The notes below the pieces were generated by a model, which saw only the letters and a program-made list of their open reading frames with translations, had not been told where the DNA came from and ran no database searches. Positions 24,713-33,385 of a stretch of DNA of 64,000 bases are shown here, in pieces. Every line of letters starts with the position of its first letter. The stretch's first letter is position 1. The stretch is from a virus, in the IMG/VR virus record IMGVR_UViG_3300034101_004588, positions 124,001 through 188,000 of that record, one strand, 5' to 3'. Position numbers and translations under genes: made by a program.

Positions 24713-24740
24713 TTGATTTTTTCAATAAATTTGAGATAAT
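24713..24740 (+). promoter_or_regulatory. Sigma70-like promoter of the plus-strand RNR block
   Basis: TTGATT (24713-24718), 16 bp, GATAAT (24735-24740), 7 nt to the ATG at 24748. First plus-strand gene of the 24748-27857 block; again the -10 lies close to the start codon. Confidence 0.5.
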
Positions 24741-24747
24741 AAAACTC

Positions 24748-25032
24748 ATGAAAGAGCTACCCAAAGAGATATCAAAAAAAGGGTTTATTTACACCCAAAT
24801 AAAAAGAAAAAAGAATATAGCTATTTACGAGCAAAAATCTAATACTTTATTAAAACAAAAGCCTTCTTATGAGGTTATTAAAATTAAAGCTCATAAAGGA
24901 CTAACTATAGCAGACACCTATTTACCTCCTTCTGAAATGTACCCTCCATCTACTCAATGGGGAGTTGCTGGATTTACTTATTCAGATTTAGAAGCAGCAG
25001 AAGAAAGATTTAATCAATTGTTACATGTTTAA
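24748..25032 (+). CDS. Conserved phage hypothetical protein
   Basis: A 94-residue protein with Y-E-V-I-K-I-K-A-H-K-G, P-P-S-E-M-Y-P and Q-W-G-V-A-G-F-T-Y signatures that I recall from small phage proteins of unknown function. Its end overlaps the next gene by 8 nt. Confidence 0.6.
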   Translation: MKELPKEISKKGFIYTQIKRKKNIAIYEQKSNTLLKQKPSYEVIKIKAHKGLTIADTYLPPSEMYPPSTQWGVAGFTYSDLEAAEERFNQLLHV

Positions 25033-25216
25033 GATTCTTTTTTATTTGGCAATTTTATTTTTAATACTTTCTTATATAGTATTTGCTCCTTTCATGTTTA
25101 TTTGGAGTTTAAATACTTTATTCAAATTAAACGTAGAATATAATTTTTATACATGGATTGCAGTCTATACCTTGTTGATTTTATTAGATTTATCTAAAGG
25201 GTTGATTAAAAAATAA
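25025..25216 (+). CDS. Two-span membrane protein
   Basis: A 63-residue, very hydrophobic protein with two predicted helices (about 3-25 and 40-57). Starts inside the previous gene. Unknown function. Confidence 0.5.
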   Translation: MFKILFYLAILFLILSYIVFAPFMFIWSLNTLFKLNVEYNFYTWIAVYTLLILLDLSKGLIKK

Positions 25217-25224
25217 GTATTATT

Positions 25225-25617
25225 ATGAAACTCAATAAGACCCAAATTAAAACAATTCACAAAAGATGTTTAAGTCTTATTAAACGCAAGGAACCTTCTT
25301 TTTTTATTTTCAGAAAATTGAGAGGAGCAATGGGGTATATGTTGTGGGAAGATGAAAAAAATGAAGAAAAAATAGAAATAGATTATCGAAAATCTTTATT
25401 ACCTACAGTCATTCATGAATGTATACACTATCTATATCCAGAATGGAATGAAACAGAAGTACTATATGCAGAATCAAGAGTAGTTAATCATTTAGATTCT
25501 TTTGAGATGGCAAAAATATTAAAATTGTTTAGTGAAAAACTCTATAAAAATGAAAAATCTATAAGAGTTAAAAAGAAAATTGCAAAAAAAAGACACAAAA
25601 AAAACTGCAATTTGTAA
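25225..25617 (+). CDS. Putative zinc metallopeptidase-like protein (HECIH)
   Basis: A 130-residue basic protein with VIHECIHYLYPEWNETEV, giving HExxH at about residues 71-75 and possible ligands E and D downstream. The helix and following 'YPEW' resemble SprT/WLM-type minimal peptidases. The C-terminus is very Lys-rich. Upstream of the reductase gene. Confidence 0.5.
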   Translation: MKLNKTQIKTIHKRCLSLIKRKEPSFFIFRKLRGAMGYMLWEDEKNEEKIEIDYRKSLLPTVIHECIHYLYPEWNETEVLYAESRVVNHLDSFEMAKILKLFSEKLYKNEKSIRVKKKIAKKRHKKNCNL

Positions 25618-25696
25618 TTTAGTTTAAATTCATAATGTTACATATATAACAGTTCAATTGAATTTTTCGACAAAAAAGATAATTAAAAATAATCAC

Positions 25697-27712
25697 ATGA
25701 ATAATACAAATGAAGCTAAAGTTACTACCTCATATGTTTCTGATATACTACCAGAAGAATTTCTTAATAAATACATAAACAAACAAGTTCCTTGGGGTTT
25801 TAATGGTCTCGGTTATATTGTGTATAAAAGAACATATGCAAGAAAGCTAGAAAATTCTAATCAAACAGAAGAATGGTGGCAAACAGTAGCTAGGTGTATT
25901 AACGGTTCTCAAAAACTTGGGGCAGATTATACAACAGAAGAAGCTCAAAGATTATTTGATTTAGTGTTCAATCTTAAATGTAATTTTGCAGGAAGAATGT
26001 TGTGGCAGCTTGGTACTAGTACAGTTGATCGGTTTGGAGCTAATAGTCTTTTAAATTGTTGGTTTGTTGCTATTAATGATCCTAAAGCATTTCTTTTCAT
26101 TTTTGAAAATTTAATGCTTGGTGGTGGAGTTGGATTCTCTATACGCAGAGAAGATATTCATGAACTTCCTAAAGTAAAGAAAAATGTGTCTGTAAACCAT
26201 TTAAATACAAAAGACGCAGATTTTATAGTTCCAGATTCTCGCCAAGGTTGGGTTGAATTACTTCGAAAAATTTTAGAAGCTTTTTATGTAAATGGTAAAT
26301 CTTTTTCTTATTCTACTATTTTAGTTAGAGGAGCCGGAGAAAGAATTTCAGGTTTTGGTGGTTTAGCTTCTGGTCCAGGTCCTCTTATTGACGGAGTTCA
26401 AAGAATAATAAAAATTTTCTCTTCCAGAGAGGGGAAAAAATTAAGATCAATAGATGTATTAGATATCTGTAATATTATTGGTTCAGTGGTTGTAGCAGGT
26501 AATGTTCGTAGATCTGCTCAGATTGCTCTTGGAGATCCGGATGATTATCTTTACCTTAGAGCTAAAAACTGGTCTTTAGGAACTATACCTAACTGGAGAG
26601 CAATGTCTAATAATACAATTTATGCTGATGAGTTTGATCATATTTCTAACGAGATATGGGAAAATGGATATGTTACAGACTCTAAAACAGGATTTGCTAA
26701 AGGAGAACCTTACGGATTTTTTAATTTACCTCTTTCACAAAAATGCGGACGTACAAAAGATGGTCCCATGAAATCTAGCAAACTATACCCTACAGATGAA
26801 GATAATGTTCAAGGAACTAATCCTTGTGGAGAGATCAGTTTGTCTTCTTATGAATGTTGTAATTTAGCAGAATTGTATTTAAATAATATTGAATCAAAAG
26901 AAGAATTATTTGATTGTGCAAAACTTTTATATAAAAGTCAAAAAGCTATTGCTTCATTACCTTTTATCCATGAAGAAACCAATAAAATTGTACATAAAAA
27001 TATGCGACTAGGTCTTGGTGTTACAGGTATCTGTCAATCTATTGATAAATTACCTTGGTTAGACGAATGTTATGTTCAGTTAAGAAAATTTGACAAAGAA
27101 TGGAGCAAACAAAAAGGTTATCCACAAAGTATTAAATTAACAACAACAAAACCTAGTGGTACATTATCTTTACTAGCTGGTTCAACTCCTGGAGTACATC
27201 CAGCTTATTCTCAATATTACATACGCAGAGTAAGAATGGCTTCATCTGATGCTCTAGTTTCTGTGTGTAGAGAGTTAGGATACCAAGTAGAGTATGCATT
27301 AAATTTTGACGGTACAGAAAACCATGATACAGTAGTAGTAAGCTTTCCTTGTTCTGCTGGAACACAATCAATATTAGCAAAAGATATGTCAGCAATACAA
27401 CAATTAGAATTAGTTAAACAAATTCAAAGTGTGTGGAGTGATAATGCGGTTTCCGTGACAGTATATTATCGTAAAGAGGAATTAACAGAAATTAAAGAGT
27501 GGTTAAAAAATAATTTTGAAGAAAATATCAAATCTGTAAGCTTTTTATTACATAACGAACACGGATTTGTACAAGCTCCTTACGAAGAAATAAGTGAAGA
27601 AAATTATAATAAAATGTCTTCTAAAGTAAAGCTCATTACAACTTTATATAATACAGGTTATGGTGATTTAGAAACTTTAGAATGCGCCGGCGGAGTATGT
27701 CCTGTTAAATAA
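25697..27712 (+). CDS. nrdJ: Class II (adenosylcobalamin-dependent) ribonucleoside-triphosphate reductase
   Basis: A 671-residue protein reducing ribonucleotides to deoxyribonucleotides using a B12-derived thiyl radical, so it needs no oxygen and no beta subunit. Visible landmarks: redox Cys121 in LLNCWF, the GGGVGFS loop near 143, N-P-C377-G-E379 active-site motif, LGVTGIC cysteine strand, TTKPSGTLS loop and a C-terminal C663-x4-C668 shuttle pair. The monomeric layout matches the Lactobacillus-type RTPR. The ATG at 25697 is preferred over a TTG at 25658. The host must provide or import B12. Confidence 0.9.
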   Translation: MNNTNEAKVTTSYVSDILPEEFLNKYINKQVPWGFNGLGYIVYKRTYARKLENSNQTEEWWQTVARCINGSQKLGADYTTEEAQRLFDLVFNLKCNFAGRMLWQLGTSTVDRFGANSLLNCWFVAINDPKAFLFIFENLMLGGGVGFSIRREDIHELPKVKKNVSVNHLNTKDADFIVPDSRQGWVELLRKILEAFYVNGKSFSYSTILVRGAGERISGFGGLASGPGPLIDGVQRIIKIFSSREGKKLRSIDVLDICNIIGSVVVAGNVRRSAQIALGDPDDYLYLRAKNWSLGTIPNWRAMSNNTIYADEFDHISNEIWENGYVTDSKTGFAKGEPYGFFNLPLSQKCGRTKDGPMKSSKLYPTDEDNVQGTNPCGEISLSSYECCNLAELYLNNIESKEELFDCAKLLYKSQKAIASLPFIHEETNKIVHKNMRLGLGVTGICQSIDKLPWLDECYVQLRKFDKEWSKQKGYPQSIKLTTTKPSGTLSLLAGSTPGVHPAYSQYYIRRVRMASSDALVSVCRELGYQVEYALNFDGTENHDTVVVSFPCSAGTQSILAKDMSAIQQLELVKQIQSVWSDNAVSVTVYYRKEELTEIKEWLKNNFEENIKSVSFLLHNEHGFVQAPYEEISEENYNKMSSKVKLITTLYNTGYGDLETLECAGGVCPVK

Positions 27713-27716
27713 ACCT

Positions 27717-27857
27717 ATGAACGGCAAAGGCGATAAATGGCGTAAAACAGATTACAAAAAATATTTTACCAATTGGGAAAATATTAAATTATTTCCAAAT
27801 AAAAATACAAAAACAAAGATTAAAAAGAATAAAAATAAAACAACTTATGTTTATTAA
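27717..27857 (+). CDS. Small basic conserved protein
   Basis: A 46-residue frame (MNGKGDKWRKTDYKKYFTNW) ending at TAA 27855-27857, 5 nt after the reductase. The GKGDKxRxxDYxxYxxNWExI pattern is common in phage reading frames near structural or nucleotide genes. It converges with 27854-28060, sharing 4 nt. Confidence 0.55.
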   Translation: MNGKGDKWRKTDYKKYFTNWENIKLFPNKNTKTKIKKNKNKTTYVY

Positions 27858-28060
27858 TCTTCTTTGTCTTCTTCGTCTTCTTTGGAATCTATATTCTTTT
27901 TTTCTACTTTAGCTATAGCTTCTTCTTTACTCATACCTGAAGCTACCATACGAGCAATCAAAACATCTTTATAATTGTTTTTGCCGTCTTTGTTTTGATC
28001 TTCTTTTTCTAAAGTTAATGTTTTGAGATATTCTTCTAAGATATTATTGAATTTTGACAT
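27854..28060 (-). CDS. Small acidic protein with N-terminal ILEE motif
   Basis: A 68-residue protein, SKFNNILEEYLKTLTLE then a Lys/Asp-rich middle with a K-D-V-L-I-A-R-M-V-A-S-G-M-S helix and acidic tail. The early I-L-E motif fits the putative head-targeting group (see findings). Co-directional with 28062-28271. Confidence 0.5.
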   Translation of the reverse strand: MSKFNNILEEYLKTLTLEKEDQNKDGKNNYKDVLIARMVASGMSKEEAIAKVEKKNIDSKEDEEDKED

Positions 28061-28061
28061 A

Positions 28062-28271
28062 TTATTTATTTCTTAATTTTGCTAAAACTGCCCCTGCAAC
28101 TTTTTTTCCAGCTTCTTTTGATCCGTATTTTTTACCAGCCGATTTTGCAATTTTTTTAAACATTTTACCAGGTTTACCAATATCTTTACCTTTGCGAGCT
28201 TGTTTAGGTGAATAAGATTTTTTAGCTTCTTCTATTACCTGATTATAAAACCTATCGAATTTAGTGTCCAT
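28062..28271 (-). CDS. Small basic protein with N-terminal VIEEA motif
   Basis: A 69-residue protein: DTKFDRFYNQVIEEAKKSY then a Lys/Gly-rich segment with KQARKGKDIGKPGKMF and KKYGSKEAGKKVAGAVLAKL. The basic body could bind nucleic acid and the N-terminus resembles a processed propeptide of a virion-internal protein. Family function is unknown. Confidence 0.5.
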   Translation of the reverse strand: MDTKFDRFYNQVIEEAKKSYSPKQARKGKDIGKPGKMFKKIAKSAGKKYGSKEAGKKVAGAVLAKLRNK

Positions 28272-28272
28272 A

Positions 28273-28896
28273 TTATATATTTATACAAATATCATTCAGT
28301 TTTGACATAAGTGTTTCATCTTTTATATAATGAAAAGATACATAGTCTGCTATTTTATCTTCTGGTATGTTGTAATAAGAAGGAGGATGACATTTAAAAA
28401 TATCATTATGAGTAAATTTTATACCTTTTTCTCGGGTATTTAATCCAAAAGTAACATCACTATGAGTAGTTTTAAAATTTTTAAAATCTTTATATAAAGG
28501 TATTAAATTCTGATGCACTAAAAATCCTGCTCCTCCTTGTGGGTAATGTAAATCACCATAACATCCAAAACAATCCATACCATGAACAGATTGTGGATCA
28601 AAATTTTGTAGAATTTTTAATAAGAATTTTGTGTTAACAAAACAATCATCATCACAAAAATAAAACCACTCATATTCATTAATTAAATTCTTGTTAATAT
28701 ATTCAAAAATTCCTTTAATTTTTTCTTCCACGTCATCTACATCACATACTTTAATAATTTTGTTATTTTTATCTTCATATTCAGCATAAAAATGTATATC
28801 ACAATTTTTGCCCCAAGTATTTAAAATTGCTTGTTGTCTTTCCTTGCTATTAAGATATTTTTCAGAAGTTAATATTAAAATCAATAAAGGTTTCAT
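28273..28896 (-). CDS. Fringe/GT31-like glycosyltransferase
   Basis: A 207-residue protein. ERQQAILNTWG near residue 20, D-D-D in FYFCDDDCFVN (metal- and nucleotide-sugar-binding DxD-type motif) and GGAGFLVH match the beta-1,3-galactosyltransferase/Fringe family (GT31). Family members transfer a hexose from a UDP-sugar. In a phage it may glycosylate DNA bases, virion proteins or host surface glycans. The sugar is unknown. Confidence 0.65.
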   Translation of the reverse strand: MKPLLILILTSEKYLNSKERQQAILNTWGKNCDIHFYAEYEDKNNKIIKVCDVDDVEEKIKGIFEYINKNLINEYEWFYFCDDDCFVNTKFLLKILQNFDPQSVHGMDCFGCYGDLHYPQGGAGFLVHQNLIPLYKDFKNFKTTHSDVTFGLNTREKGIKFTHNDIFKCHPPSYYNIPEDKIADYVSFHYIKDETLMSKLNDICINI

Positions 28897-29345
28897 ATAT
28901 TTTTATTTAGAAACTTTTCATTTATTTCAATACATTCTATACTATAAAATTTAAAAATATCTAAAGCAGATTTGTCTCTGTCATACATTTCTTTATATAC
29001 AACCTTTTTAATCCCGTGACCAGCTATAAGTGTTGCACAGGATTTGCAGGGTAATAAAGTTGTTGCTAGTGTTTTACATTTTCCTCTTTCAAACAAAGAT
29101 AATAGATTAGCCTCTGCGTGAATCATGTACGGCAATCTCTGATCTCGGTCTTTCCAAAAATTTTTAGGAGCCTTTTTGCCAGGAGCTAAACCATTATAAG
29201 CAACACCTATAACTCTGTTATTATAATCAAGAGCGCAGGCTCCTACTTTTCTCCAAGGGTCTTCGGATCTTAAAGCAGCTACTTCTGCTATCTTTAAAGC
29301 ATAAACATCCCAATTTAAGCGCTTTGTTTTAAAAATAAATTCCAT
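28893..29345 (-). CDS. dCMP/cytidine deaminase family protein
   Basis: A 150-residue protein with the zinc deaminase signature H-A-E-A (near residue 78) and P-C-K-S-C (near 100). ALDYNNRVIGVAYNG at the front and the DxxVxYKE end fit phage dCMP deaminases, which convert dCMP to dUMP for dTMP synthesis. It complements the ribonucleotide reductase at 25697. Confidence 0.8.
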   Translation of the reverse strand: MEFIFKTKRLNWDVYALKIAEVAALRSEDPWRKVGACALDYNNRVIGVAYNGLAPGKKAPKNFWKDRDQRLPYMIHAEANLLSLFERGKCKTLATTLLPCKSCATLIAGHGIKKVVYKEMYDRDKSALDIFKFYSIECIEINEKFLNKNI

Positions 29346-29905
29346 TCTTTTATATTGTGTTTGTTTCTTATATAATGAAAAGCTGGTAGTTCTTTAGGAG
29401 GTTCTGGAGTTTTTAATAATTTAAGACCTGCCTCTTTAGGCAATAAGTCTGCTTTTTTAGCGTTTATTGTTTTGTGAGCCAATACACAGTTAGACCAATC
29501 AGTTTTACCTCCTCTTGATTTTGGTATTACATGATCAATATTCCCTTCACCTGGTTTTAATTTTTTCCCTGTATATTGACAAGTACCATTATCTCTAAAC
29601 CAAATAGCTTTGGACGAAAACCTAGGTCTTCTTTTAGGAACTCTATCAAATTTACACAACACAATAACTTTAGGAACTCTTATTTTTCCTTTTACTGTGT
29701 TAATAAAATCATCTTCCTCTCTTACTGAAAGATTCATCCATTCTTTCCATTTGAGGGGAACCATGTTGTCCAAGCCTTCTATGTTTAAAGCAGTAGCTGT
29801 ATCTGTCATAAGCATAGCAAAAGTTTCGGCAGGACTTTTGACATGAATAGCTTGCCAATTTCTATTTAAAACTAAAACTATATCTTTGTATAATATACTA
29901 TTCAT
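29315..29905 (-). CDS. HNH endonuclease domain protein
   Basis: A 196-residue protein with an HNH core: C-Q-Y-T-G-K-K-L near 113, I-D-H-V-I-P-K-S-R-G-G near 128 and the N-C-V-L-A-H-K-x-x-N helix. The usual CxxC zinc ligands are mostly replaced, so it may be a zinc-poor variant. The N-terminal 90 residues (VLNRNWQAIHVKSPAETFAM) are typical of the phage/bacterial HNH family without a homing module. It overlaps the deaminase gene by 31 nt. Confidence 0.75.
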   Translation of the reverse strand: MNSILYKDIVLVLNRNWQAIHVKSPAETFAMLMTDTATALNIEGLDNMVPLKWKEWMNLSVREEDDFINTVKGKIRVPKVIVLCKFDRVPKRRPRFSSKAIWFRDNGTCQYTGKKLKPGEGNIDHVIPKSRGGKTDWSNCVLAHKTINAKKADLLPKEAGLKLLKTPEPPKELPAFHYIRNKHNIKEWNLFLKQSA

Positions 29906-30432
29906 TTTAAAGATTTTTTTTGTTCTTCTGTTCTAAAATCGAACCAAACCGGACATTTATATCTTTTACCTGCTGCTAAATGTTCTTGTAATTCTTTTTC
30001 TATACGAGAAGCCATTTCATAATCTCCTCTTTCTTTTAAAATCTTAATAGTTCTCCTAGCTCTCATTCTACCAGACAATTTATATTTTTTGATTCTTTGA
30101 TGTTTATTGTCTACTCTGTAACCATATTTTTTAAAAATATCTTCCGGAGAATACGGCTTATCTGCCAAGGACCAAACCGCATAATATTTTTTATCAGAAC
30201 CACCCATCATATAATTATTGCAATAAAATTTACGACTTAAAGAATCAATCATATTGATTCTATATTTTCCGATACCTAGCCGCATATTACCAGTAGTATA
30301 AAATTTGGTTTTCTCTTTCAATAAAACAGGTTCATGAGTTTCTGCATCAAAAACATAACCTCCTTCTGGTCCATAAAGATTCATATCTTTAAAAACCTGA
30401 CCTTGATAATTGTCCAATTTACAAAAAGCCAT
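29902..30432 (-). CDS. Hypothetical protein
   Basis: A 176-residue protein starting AFCKLDNYQGQVFKDMNLYG, with a basic helical region (KLSGRMRARRTIKILKERGD) and an E-K-E-L-Q helix. It is co-transcribed with the HNH gene (4 nt overlap). Possibly nucleic-acid binding; no family recognised. Confidence 0.5.
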   Translation of the reverse strand: MAFCKLDNYQGQVFKDMNLYGPEGGYVFDAETHEPVLLKEKTKFYTTGNMRLGIGKYRINMIDSLSRKFYCNNYMMGGSDKKYYAVWSLADKPYSPEDIFKKYGYRVDNKHQRIKKYKLSGRMRARRTIKILKERGDYEMASRIEKELQEHLAAGKRYKCPVWFDFRTEEQKKSLK

Positions 30433-30435
30433 ATA

Positions 30436-30828
30436 TTAAAAACAAGAGTTATTGATTACTTTCCATGCATCGGTAATTCTGCAATAAGGAGATTGTTCGA
30501 ACATGTCCAATACTATTCCATCTTTAACTACAAAAACATGGGCTCTGATTCTTACATAATAAATTCCTGATGAATATTTCATTATAAATTTTCGTAAAGT
30601 TATCGGTTTTCTAAAATTTAATTTAAGAAAAGAATGACCCATATAGCTGCAACTTTTTTTCAAAAACCTTTTAATATGAAATCCTTTATTTGGTTTACGA
30701 CCAGCTCTCCATAACAAATCATAACATTTATGATAAGATGAATTTGTAGCTATTGCTAATGCTCTGACTGTGCAGTCATTCTTTTCCTGAGAAGGAGATT
30801 TAGCATTGTTATACTCAAATTTAATCAT
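30436..30828 (-). CDS. Putative papain-like cysteine peptidase-fold protein
   Basis: A 130-residue protein. K-N-D-C-T-V-R-A-L-A-I-A near residue 17 looks like a catalytic Cys at the start of a helix, and R-A-H-V-F-V-V-K-D-G near 97 like the catalytic His strand of small papain-fold peptidases. I have seen this pair in phage hypothetical proteins. The activity is an inference. Confidence 0.45.
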   Translation of the reverse strand: MIKFEYNNAKSPSQEKNDCTVRALAIATNSSYHKCYDLLWRAGRKPNKGFHIKRFLKKSCSYMGHSFLKLNFRKPITLRKFIMKYSSGIYYVRIRAHVFVVKDGIVLDMFEQSPYCRITDAWKVINNSCF

Positions 30829-30878
30829 ACTAAAAAATATTAAATTTTTTTATTAGGATAGGCAAGCTTAAAATACGT

Positions 30879-30906
30879 CCCCAGAAGATGTTTTCATCTT
30901 CTGGGG
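30879..30906 (-). terminator. Strong hairpin, probable terminator
   Basis: A perfect 12-bp stem (CCCCAGAAGATG and its complement) with a TTTT loop lies about 30 nt past the stop of the DUF932 gene. On the minus strand it is followed by ACGTATTTT, a weak U tract. Confidence 0.6.
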
Positions 30907-30935
30907 GTTAGTATAACCGGTTCTAACCTAATTAC

Positions 30936-31958
30936 TTAGTTTAAGATTACCTGATTCTCTTCTACGAACCCTGTTTTAGCAAAGTTAATGCCAAGACGAA
31001 GAGCTGCATCTTTAACCATTTTACCAGAACCAAAACCAATGTATTGGATTCTTCCGTCTTCGCCTGCTTTGGGTCTTTTATGGTGATCAACATATTCTGT
31101 TATGGCATTATAAGTACCCCACAAAGTACCTCTAACTCCTTTGATATCAGCTCCTTTACCAATTTCAACTAATTCCATAACATTATTAACTTCTGTAACC
31201 AAACGAGCTGGAGCTTTATCTTCTTCTGAAACATTACGATTTTCACTATTACCGTAAGGTCTTAAAGATTCTGCAATATATTGCTTCATTTGCTTTTCCT
31301 TAATATTAACTCTGGCAAACTTGCGATAAACTTCAGAAAGCTCATCATAAAATGCTCCGATTTGTCCGAGAAGAGTGCCGGCCACTTCTAATCGATCTGC
31401 TACATTGCCACGGTGTACAAGACGAACTTCTTCTTTTACATTGCGATTCAAAGATGCGGTTAAAGTATTCCAACATACAACTCGAACTGGAGTAACTCTA
31501 CCAGTAACAGAACCTTTACCATCATGACGGTTAGTAAGAAGAAAATATTTATCTACATAATCTTCTGCCAAAATCTTGATTTGTCCTTTAATTTTAGCTA
31601 AAAGCCAAATCAAACTACCGTTTTTCAAAGCCCCTGCAGTTTCATAAAGAGCTTCTCCTTCATCTACTGCTGCATCAAAAAAGCGAAATGCTTCTTTATT
31701 TTGTAAGGGTTTATAACCGTTTCCGACAATTCCTAAAACGGTTCCAGTGTCATTGCGTACAACAGCTTTGTGGGAATCCACATTTTGATCTGCTGTAAAC
31801 AATTCTTGCAATTCTACTTCATAATCTAAACCTGCTTGTTGCATGGCTTCTTCTGAAGTAAATGGTTTATCAAAACGATGACCGTATTGATGCCATGGTG
31901 TTTCTCCGGTGTAAGCTATTGCTGCCCGGCCTTTGCTCATATCTAGTTCGTGTGACAT
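30936..31958 (-). CDS. DUF932 phage/plasmid-like protein
   Basis: A 340-residue protein from the ATG at 31958 (MSHELDMSKGRAAIAYTGET). The start pattern, VVRNDTGTVLGIVGNGYKPL, LLTNRHDGKGSVTGRVTPVR and VCWNTL segments identify the DUF932 family (phage/plasmid-related TIGR03299), large conserved proteins of unknown molecular role, proposed to act in replication or as DNA-associated proteins. It has its own promoter and terminator. Confidence 0.8.
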   Translation of the reverse strand: MSHELDMSKGRAAIAYTGETPWHQYGHRFDKPFTSEEAMQQAGLDYEVELQELFTADQNVDSHKAVVRNDTGTVLGIVGNGYKPLQNKEAFRFFDAAVDEGEALYETAGALKNGSLIWLLAKIKGQIKILAEDYVDKYFLLTNRHDGKGSVTGRVTPVRVVCWNTLTASLNRNVKEEVRLVHRGNVADRLEVAGTLLGQIGAFYDELSEVYRKFARVNIKEKQMKQYIAESLRPYGNSENRNVSEEDKAPARLVTEVNNVMELVEIGKGADIKGVRGTLWGTYNAITEYVDHHKRPKAGEDGRIQYIGFGSGKMVKDAALRLGINFAKTGFVEENQVILN

Positions 31959-31984
31959 ATATTTGTTTATTGTTAACAAAAAAC

Positions 31985-32013
31985 ATCTTAACATTGTTTA
32001 TGAGGACAATCAA
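31985..32013 (-). promoter_or_regulatory. Promoter of the DUF932 gene
   Basis: Minus strand TTGATT (32008-32013), 17 bp beginning GTCCTC, TAAGAT (31985-31990). The leader to ATG 31958 is about 20 nt. Confidence 0.5.
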
Positions 32014-32054
32014 CAAAAATAAAAAAAGAATCTTTAATTGTATAAATATTAAAT

Positions 32055-32246
32055 ATGAATAAATTTTTAAAATTAGTTCTAGAAATTTTAAATGAGACAG
32101 AAACTATTGAAGCACCTACAAAACCCAAAACAACTCCTAAAAGACATCCATTTGCTCCAAAGCCTGGACAAACTCCAAAGCCTAGACCAAAAGCTTTAGA
32201 AGATAATGCTAGTGTAAAATTATTTAAAAAATTAAGATCAAAGTAA
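32055..32246 (+). CDS. Small Pro-rich protein with N-terminal LVLE motif
   Basis: A 63-residue protein: NKFLKLVLEILNETETIEA, a Pro/Lys-rich middle (PTKPKTTPKRHPFAPKPGQT) and basic end. The LVLE start fits the putative head-targeting group. Precedes 32246-33385 with an overlapping stop/start. Confidence 0.45.
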   Translation: MNKFLKLVLEILNETETIEAPTKPKTTPKRHPFAPKPGQTPKPRPKALEDNASVKLFKKLRSK

Positions 32247-33385
32247 TGAATTTAAAAGAAACAATATTAGAAGCTATTGATACTGGAGACTATCCAGATT
32301 TTATAAATCCGTCAAGAAAAGAGGCCATAGCTTCTGGGCAAGAAGAAATTACCGGAGTATTGCCGGACATAGGAGGTTCTGCTGCATCTTATTTAGAAAT
32401 TATTACTTCTAAAAATTATAATAAACTAATGCAAAGATTAGAATATTACTCAGGTGTATCAGCAAAAAATCAATCTTTACCTTCTTTGATATCTCAACTA
32501 TTTACTGGTGTCCAAAAAATACAAAGATTAGAAAACAAAAACAAAAAATTTTTAGAATCTTTATCTTTAGATTTAATATTATCTTTACCAGAATTTAAAC
32601 AAATAAAAGAATTGCATGATTCTGGAGATTTATTATTCGATGTGCAATTAGGACCTGCTGAGTTGCAAAATGTTATAACCCAAGCAGAAAAAGAAGCAGA
32701 AGAAAAAAATGCGGAAGCTCCAGAAGAAAATGAATTAAACGAAGGAGAATCTGAAGAAATGGCTTTGATTAAAGAATTGCAATCAGAAGAAAAAGCAGAA
32801 ACAATTTTACGTAGAAGATTAGCCAATACTATTATGCAAGGTATAGCTACTCATGGTTTATTTTTGTTTAATTTAGTAGAAGATAAACTTAATGAGTTAG
32901 ATAAAAATTTAATACCTTTATATGGTATGGTATCAGTATTAACTCAATTAGGATATTTTGCGGTTCCTGCTAATTTAAATTTAGGGGGCATGAGCCAAGA
33001 TGCTCAAGCTGGTAGTGAAGAAGTTATAGAAAATGAAGGAACCTATACTATAAAAGCTAGGGGATTGACATTTCCATTTTTAGTTCATGAAATTGTAAAA
33101 GGGATTTATGAATATATGGCTTTAGAAGGAGCAACTCCTAATGATACTTTAGAAGCTGAGATACCAGATATTATATATGGTCCGGAATTTTATAATTTAT
33201 TAACCCAATTTATACCAGATGACAAAAGAGAATTAATACCGTTAGTGTATAAAAAGTTTTTAGAAATTGATTTAGACGAAATCAAAGAAGTCTTAGCTGG
33301 TGGAGGTAAAGCCAAAGCTATTATAGATAGATTAGTAAATCTTGCAGATGAAGAAATGCAAGATTATGAAAAATACGAAGACTAA
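32246..33385 (+). CDS. Probable virion protein with N-terminal TILEA motif
   Basis: A 379-residue protein. NLKETILEAIDTGDYPDFIN opens it; residues 150-190 are highly acidic; the second half is helical. The last part repeats hydrophobic helices (HEIVKGIYEYMALEG, DIIYGPEFYNLL). I recognise similar large-phage proteins only as conserved and probably structural. The ILEA motif could be a propeptide cleavage site. Confidence 0.5.
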   Translation: MNLKETILEAIDTGDYPDFINPSRKEAIASGQEEITGVLPDIGGSAASYLEIITSKNYNKLMQRLEYYSGVSAKNQSLPSLISQLFTGVQKIQRLENKNKKFLESLSLDLILSLPEFKQIKELHDSGDLLFDVQLGPAELQNVITQAEKEAEEKNAEAPEENELNEGESEEMALIKELQSEEKAETILRRRLANTIMQGIATHGLFLFNLVEDKLNELDKNLIPLYGMVSVLTQLGYFAVPANLNLGGMSQDAQAGSEEVIENEGTYTIKARGLTFPFLVHEIVKGIYEYMALEGATPNDTLEAEIPDIIYGPEFYNLLTQFIPDDKRELIPLVYKKFLEIDLDEIKEVLAGGGKAKAIIDRLVNLADEEMQDYEKYED

